Below the pieces are notes generated by a model that worked only from the letters and a program-made list of their open reading frames with translations, was not told the DNA's origin and did no database searches. From JACPRL01 sp035573715 (GTDB taxonomy: Bacteria; Acidobacteriota; Terriglobia; Acidiferrales; 2-02-FULL-67-57), in contig DATLZZ010000010.1 of assembly GCA_035573715.1 (NCBI GenBank), forward strand, positions 248,001 to 312,000: a stretch of DNA of 64,000 bases. Direction: 5' to 3'. Of the stretch, positions 58,607 to 64,000 are shown piece after piece (within the stretch, counting starts at the first letter, position 1; every line of letters begins with the position of its first letter). The position numbers were made by a program, and so were the translations under genes.

Positions 58607-60644
58607 GGCGCTCCTTGGCGGGCTTGCGACGGCGCAGAGGCCGCCCGGGCTCCGGCGGGCGGCTGGGAACCAGAGCGATGAGCGTGCCCAGCACCATGAC
58701 GACGCCGCCCAGCCAGACCCACAGCACCAGCGGGTTGATATAGACCTGAATGACGGCGCGCTGGTTGTCGTCGCTCATCCCGGAAAACACCAGGTAGATG
58801 TCGGCGTTAGGGTGGCGGAGAATCTCCAGCGGCTTCGAGAGGTGCGGCCAGATGGCCACTTCGGTCGTGGGTTGCTGGCTGGCCTTGTAGAAGCGCCGCT
58901 CCGGCTCCATCGTCGCCAGCAGGCTGCCGCCTTTATAGACGTCAATGCGGGCGCGGCTGGCGATGTGGTTGTCGGTTTCGTCCTGGTCGATGCCCTGGAT
59001 GACGAAGCGGTAGTCGCGCACGTTGATTTCGTCCCCGGGCAGCACTTCGGCCTGCTCGTGTACGCCAAAGGCGTTGCCAACGAAGCCGATAAAGAGCAGC
59101 GCAATGCCGAAGTGGATGACGTAGCCGCCGTAGCGCCGGGTGTTGCGGCGGGTCAGCTCGACCATCGCCCCCGCCCAGCCCAGCTCTTCCTTCTGCCGGA
59201 TGACGCGGGCGCCCCGGAAAAACTCCATCGCGATGGTGCCGATGACGAAGAAGGCCAGGAAAATGGTCATCAGGGCGTAGAAGTTGCGCGCGCCGAAGAG
59301 GAAGGCGACGATGGCGACCAGAGCGCCGAACAGCAGCGGCCGGGTGAAGTTGCGCTTCAGGCTGTCAAACGAGGTGCGCCGCCAGGCGAACAGCGGGCCG
59401 ACGCCGGTGAGAAACAGCAGGAACAGCCCGATGGGAATCTGCACTTTGTTGAAGTAGGGCGCGCCCACGCTGATCTTGACCCCGCGCACGGCCTCCGACA
59501 GCAGCGGGAACAGCGTCCCCCACAGCACCGCGAAGCAGGAGGCCAGCAGGATGAGGTTGTTGAAGAGGAAGCTGGATTCGCGCGAGGCCAGCGAGTCGAG
59601 CTGGTTCTCGCTCTTCAGGAAATCCAGGCGCCAGAAAAGCACCGCGCTGGTCAGCACCAGCAGGCCGGTAAGGAAAACCGAGAAGTAGGGGCCGATGGCG
59701 GATTGCGCGAAGGCGTGCACCGAGCTCAGCACGCCCGAGCGCGTCAGGAAGGTTCCGAAGATGCAGAGCAGGAAGGTGGCGAAGATGAGCACCATGTTCC
59801 ACACCTTCATCATGCCGCGCTTTTCCTGCATCATCACCGAGTGCAGGAACGCGGTGCCGGTGAGCCATGGCAGCAGGGAAGCGTTCTCGACCGGGTCCCA
59901 GCCCCAGTAGCCGCCCCAGCCCAGCACGGCGTAGGCCCAGCGCCCGCCGAGCAGGATGCCGATGGTGAGGAACATCCAGGCAATCATTGTCCAGCGGCGG
60001 GTGATGTGAATCCACTGCTCGCCTTTGGTGCGGGTGATGAGCGCCGAGAGCGCAAAAGCAAACGGCACGCTGAAGCCGACGAAGCCGAGGTAGAGCATCG
60101 GCGGATGGATGACCATGGCCGGGTGTTGCAGCAGCGGGTTCAGGCCGCCGCCGTCCGGCGGCGAAAAAATCTGCGGCCCGTGCGGCGTCTGCATGGCGAG
60201 CAGCGCGAAGGGGTTGACGACGAAGTTGTTGAGCACCAGGAAAAAGCCCAGCACCGTCATCAGCATCGCCACCGCGTAGGGCATCAGGTGCGGGTGCGTG
60301 CGGCGGTTGACGCTCACCGCCGTGGCCGCAAACAGCGCCATCAGGCAGCTCCACCACAGCAGCGAGCCTTCCTGGCCCGACCACAGCGCCGCGAACTTGA
60401 AGTAAATCGGCAGGGCGCGGTTGGAGTGGGAAGCGACGTAGGCCACCCGGAAGTCGTCCCGCAGCAGCAGCACCGCCAGGCAGAACGTGGCCACCACCAC
60501 CAGGCCAGTCACCGCCACCACGGCCCGCTCGCTGCTCTGTTGCAGCAGCGGTTTCTGCTTCCAGTGGCCGATCAGCGCCGCCAGAATGGCGTAGATACAA
60601 AACCCGAAGGCGAGGAGGAGGGAATAGCTGCCGAGGGCATCCAT
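58590..60644 (-). CDS. ccmF: Heme lyase subunit CcmF
   Basis: 684 aa with about 15 membrane segments. Conserved WGGYWGWDPVENASLLPWLT (WWD domain) near residue 235, FKFAALWSGQEGSLLWWSCL and HPPMLYLGFVGFSVPFAFAL with heme-ligand histidines, and the C-terminal GGYVIHFGIALLFIGFVGNA. Attaches heme from CcmE to apocytochrome c. Downstream of ccmE by 5 bp. Confidence 0.96.
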   Translation of the reverse strand: MDALGSYSLLLAFGFCIYAILAALIGHWKQKPLLQQSSERAVVAVTGLVVVATFCLAVLLLRDDFRVAYVASHSNRALPIYFKFAALWSGQEGSLLWWSCLMALFAATAVSVNRRTHPHLMPYAVAMLMTVLGFFLVLNNFVVNPFALLAMQTPHGPQIFSPPDGGGLNPLLQHPAMVIHPPMLYLGFVGFSVPFAFALSALITRTKGEQWIHITRRWTMIAWMFLTIGILLGGRWAYAVLGWGGYWGWDPVENASLLPWLTGTAFLHSVMMQEKRGMMKVWNMVLIFATFLLCIFGTFLTRSGVLSSVHAFAQSAIGPYFSVFLTGLLVLTSAVLFWRLDFLKSENQLDSLASRESSFLFNNLILLASCFAVLWGTLFPLLSEAVRGVKISVGAPYFNKVQIPIGLFLLFLTGVGPLFAWRRTSFDSLKRNFTRPLLFGALVAIVAFLFGARNFYALMTIFLAFFVIGTIAMEFFRGARVIRQKEELGWAGAMVELTRRNTRRYGGYVIHFGIALLFIGFVGNAFGVHEQAEVLPGDEINVRDYRFVIQGIDQDETDNHIASRARIDVYKGGSLLATMEPERRFYKASQQPTTEVAIWPHLSKPLEILRHPNADIYLVFSGMSDDNQRAVIQVYINPLVLWVWLGGVVMVLGTLIALVPSRPPEPGRPLRRRKPAKERHEVAA

Positions 60645-60649
60645 CTAGG

Positions 60650-61081
60650 TCAGTAGGAGCTCGATGGCTTCTGTTCCGGCTTCGCGCCCGGCGGCAGCGC
60701 CTCGTACTTGGAGGCGCACTTGGCCTGCACCTGCTGGGCGACGAACTGGCGCTCCGGCGTGTAGCGCCCGGTGACAATGGCCTGAGCGTTGTCCACAAAC
60801 GTGTCGGGCAGCGGATCGCGGCCGACGTAGACCACGTCAAGCGTCTGCTTCTCCTGATGGAGCTGGAAATAGACCTTCCCCTGCTCGCGGCGGATGGATC
60901 CGGGCGTGACGTCGCCGGCGACTCGCAGGCGCATATCGTAGGCCGCGTCGCCCTTGGCATACAGCTCCGGGATGGTGACGTAGTAGGTCTTGCTCTCCTG
61001 CACCCCGCTCACCCCCAGCCACGCCAGCACACCCAGGATGATTACCGCGCTGCCGATGAACTTGAGATTCTTGGTTCGCAT
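60650..61081 (-). CDS. ccmE: Heme chaperone CcmE, cysteine variant
   Basis: 143 aa from the ATG at 61079-61081. N-terminal anchor (FIGSAVIILGVLAWLGVSGV), then an OB-fold. In place of the heme-binding histidine motif HxxxY, this protein has C122-A-S-K-Y126 (VQAKCASKY). The C-terminus is a Pro/Ser-rich tail. Cys-type CcmE proteins are known from archaea and some Deltaproteobacteria (system I-star). First gene of the ccm operon, behind a strong promoter. Confidence 0.92.
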   Translation of the reverse strand: MRTKNLKFIGSAVIILGVLAWLGVSGVQESKTYYVTIPELYAKGDAAYDMRLRVAGDVTPGSIRREQGKVYFQLHQEKQTLDVVYVGRDPLPDTFVDNAQAIVTGRYTPERQFVAQQVQAKCASKYEALPPGAKPEQKPSSSY

Positions 61082-61135
61082 AGTCGTCGCCTCAGGTCGT
61101 CGGACGAGCAAGTGGGCTTCCAGAACCCACACCTG

Positions 61136-61165
61136 ACTATAGACCGGGCTTTTGCAGACTGTCAA
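61136..61165 (-). promoter_or_regulatory. Strong promoter for the ccm operon
   Basis: Minus strand TTGACA (61165-61160), 18-base spacer, TATAGT (61141-61136). Leader of about 50 bases before ccmE. Confidence 0.7.
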
Positions 61166-61241
61166 CGAAAGTCGGCTGTGGTTTCAATGTGTTGGCGCCG
61201 TCTGGATGAGCCGCAAGGTTGGTGAAGGCCTCCCTCACCCC

Positions 61242-61361
61242 GCCTCCCTGAGGCTACCTGCGGTTTTTCTCAACAACGTCGGGCAAAAGTCGCAGGGAGG
61301 CCAGCCGACCCGCGCCTCGAGAAATAACGCCGTAGCTCCCAGGCTGCTGCCTGGAGGCAGA
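61242..61361. repeat. Inverted repeats and half copy of family A in the 300-base ccmE upstream gap
   Basis: GCCTCCCTG (61242-61250) and CAGGGAGGC (61293-61301) are a 9-bp inverted pair around 42 bases. Next to them 61331-61361 (CGTAGCTCCCAGGCTGCTGC then CTGGAGGCAG) is half of the family A repeat. No gene is seen in this gap. Confidence 0.5.
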
Positions 61362-61384
61362 GCATTCTCTCAGGGCGCGCCCAG

Positions 61385-62548
61385 CTAGAGTTCCTCGAAG
61401 GGTTCCTCAGGAGTTTTGAGTTCGCGCACCTTCAGCGATAGCTCAAAGTCGCGGGCCTTCAGGTCGGCGAGCACGGCGCGGCGGAGGTCGGGCGGCAGGG
61501 CTTCGGGCGGATGGACGCCCCAGAGGTCGCGCGGAAAGCGCTTGAGGATGGCCGCCGCCACCTGAGCGGTGGCGTAGGCAATCGGCGTCGCCAGCAGGCC
61601 GCGCTGGCGGAGCTGGTAGAGGCTGGGAACCATGCAGGTCCAGCGATGCTCGACCCGCTGCCCCTTGCGCTCCCCCCGGATGACCACGGCGGCGGCAAAG
61701 CGCGCGTTGGAAAGAATCCCGCGGCGGATGAGCCGGGCCACCTGGCGCGGCGTGGGCGTTCGCGGGAAATGGTCGGTCGGTGGACGGCGGGCCGGGCGCA
61801 GCCGCCCGCGACGATAGAGGCGCCGCAGTCGCGCGATTTCATTGCCGCCGATTTTGACGTCCAGCTCGCGCATCGGCGCCAAGCGCGGCAGGGTGCTGAC
61901 TTCGTCCTGCGCCGCCAGCACCACGCGGGCGCGGCCGATGGGCTCGGGAAAGGTGAACCACTCCGGCTCGGAGAACCGCGGCGCGAAGGCGAAGCGGCCG
62001 TTGCGGTACACGCGCGGGCGGGAGACCGCTTCATCAAAGGCCGACTCGGGCGACCACTGCGAAATGGGGTCGCGCGACTCGGTGCTTTCGTAGAGGCGAA
62101 TGTGGACGGACTCAACCTTGTCGAGCCGCTCGACGCTGGCCGCCACCAGCAAGTTGGTCAGCCCGGGCGCCACGCCGGCGTTGATGAGCGCCACGCGGCG
62201 CTTGGCCAGAAACGCGCGCTGGTAGCGGAACTGCTCCGGCTTGAAGGGATGCCGGCGCAGGTTGGACGCCATATCGAAGTAGTGGGCGCGCAGTCGCAGC
62301 GCGGCGCGGAGGACAATCTGGTTGAACATGGCCGGAACGGCGTTGACGATAAGGTGCGAGCCGCGCGCCGCCCGCACAAGGGCCCAGAGGTTGCGAGCGT
62401 TCACCTCTTCGCAGGGCACCTCGCGGCCCAGGAAGCGCCGGGCGCGCTCCGGGTCGCGGTCACCGCAACGGATTTCGTGCCCCTGGCGCTCCAGAAGCTG
62501 CGCCAGCAGGCCGCCCGTCGCCCCGACTCCCAGCACGAAGATGCGCAT
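61385..62548 (-). CDS. Saccharopine dehydrogenase-family protein
   Basis: 387 aa. Rossmann start MRIFVLGVGATGGLLAQLLE, then NLWALVRAARGSHLIVNAVP, YFDMASNLRRHPFKPEQFRY and INAGVAPGLTNLLVA, the pattern of Lys9/saccharopine-reductase-like enzymes (AlaDH/PNT-like binding with GxGxxG). The middle is Arg-rich and atypical. The C-terminus is acidic. The substrate is not known; carboxynorspermidine, saccharopine or homologues are candidates. Single gene, no clear partner. Confidence 0.75.
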   Translation of the reverse strand: MRIFVLGVGATGGLLAQLLERQGHEIRCGDRDPERARRFLGREVPCEEVNARNLWALVRAARGSHLIVNAVPAMFNQIVLRAALRLRAHYFDMASNLRRHPFKPEQFRYQRAFLAKRRVALINAGVAPGLTNLLVAASVERLDKVESVHIRLYESTESRDPISQWSPESAFDEAVSRPRVYRNGRFAFAPRFSEPEWFTFPEPIGRARVVLAAQDEVSTLPRLAPMRELDVKIGGNEIARLRRLYRRGRLRPARRPPTDHFPRTPTPRQVARLIRRGILSNARFAAAVVIRGERKGQRVEHRWTCMVPSLYQLRQRGLLATPIAYATAQVAAAILKRFPRDLWGVHPPEALPPDLRRAVLADLKARDFELSLKVRELKTPEEPFEEL

Positions 62549-62560
62549 GATCCGCCTTAG

Positions 62561-64000
<1,440 letters not shown>

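Noticed and set aside
58452..60656. 734-codon open frame antisense to ccmF
   Set aside because: Gln/His/Arg/Glu-rich low-complexity translation typical of a shadow of membrane-protein codons; ccmF on the other strand is unambiguous.
61152..61388. Short open frame upstream of ccmE on the plus strand
   Set aside because: Covers the ccm promoter and repeat DNA; composition not protein-like.

Overview
The window is about 64 kb of GC-rich (roughly 65% by eye) chromosomal DNA with dense coding on both strands. No insertion sequence, prophage, plasmid gene or CRISPR array was seen. The gene set, with AsmA- and ARPP-1-like proteins, a Cys-type CcmE, many GTG/TTG starts and several families of small palindromic intergenic repeats, fits an environmental bacterium and most likely a member of Acidobacteriota. 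That assignment is an inference from gene style; no rRNA is present to confirm it.

Layout. 1-4.1 kb: flotillin (partial) and NfeD, a nitrilase, glutamate dehydrogenase and a secreted aspartyl protease. 4.1-6.5 kb: a compact bacterial microcompartment (BMC) operon made of a class II aldolase with an encapsulation-peptide-like tail, one hexameric shell protein and three different pentameric vertex proteins. 6.5-18.7 kb: ruvAB, a Spy-like secreted protein with a broken duplicate, folK, an ARPP-1-like protein, a deoxynucleoside kinase, a panB-dinB-dinB-panC operon, a large AsmA-like protein and a BamE-like protein. 18.7-24.7 kb: a peroxiredoxin whose catalytic cysteine codon is an in-frame UGA followed by a SECIS-like hairpin (a probable selenoprotein), a DUF2784 protein, an NCS2 purine permease, tRNA-Asn, an ICMT-like methyltransferase, gatB and rfbD. 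24.8-28.3 kb: two glycosyltransferase genes, one a GT2-GT4 fusion, and a PilZ protein.

28.3-41.3 kb holds what looks like a full reductive pyrimidine catabolic cluster: dihydropyrimidine dehydrogenase (PreT/PreA), dihydropyrimidinase, beta-ureidopropionase, a class III aminotransferase, an aldehyde dehydrogenase and an NCS1 nucleobase permease. An M28 peptidase, an L-2-hydroxyglutarate-oxidase-like flavoprotein and a HAD phosphatase sit among them. 41.4-47.4 kb: YihY-type membrane protein, two proteins of unknown function, an HD-GYP phosphodiesterase gene split by a frameshift, a methyltransferase and an O-antigen ligase. 47.4-51.5 kb: the translation operon rplM-rpsI-rpsB-tsf-pyrH-frr with a strong promoter and a leader hairpin. 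51.6-61.2 kb, minus strand: glk, pgl and gnd downstream of a cytochrome c maturation operon ccmE-F-H-(I-like)-(unknown)-A-B-C-D. 61.4-64 kb: a saccharopine-dehydrogenase-like protein and the first 1161 bases of an archaeal/eukaryotic-type proS.

The most notable points are the UGA-containing peroxiredoxin, the minimal BMC operon, the pyrimidine cluster, and evidence that short palindromic repeats have been recruited into coding sequence. All functional calls rest on reading motifs by eye; no database search was run.
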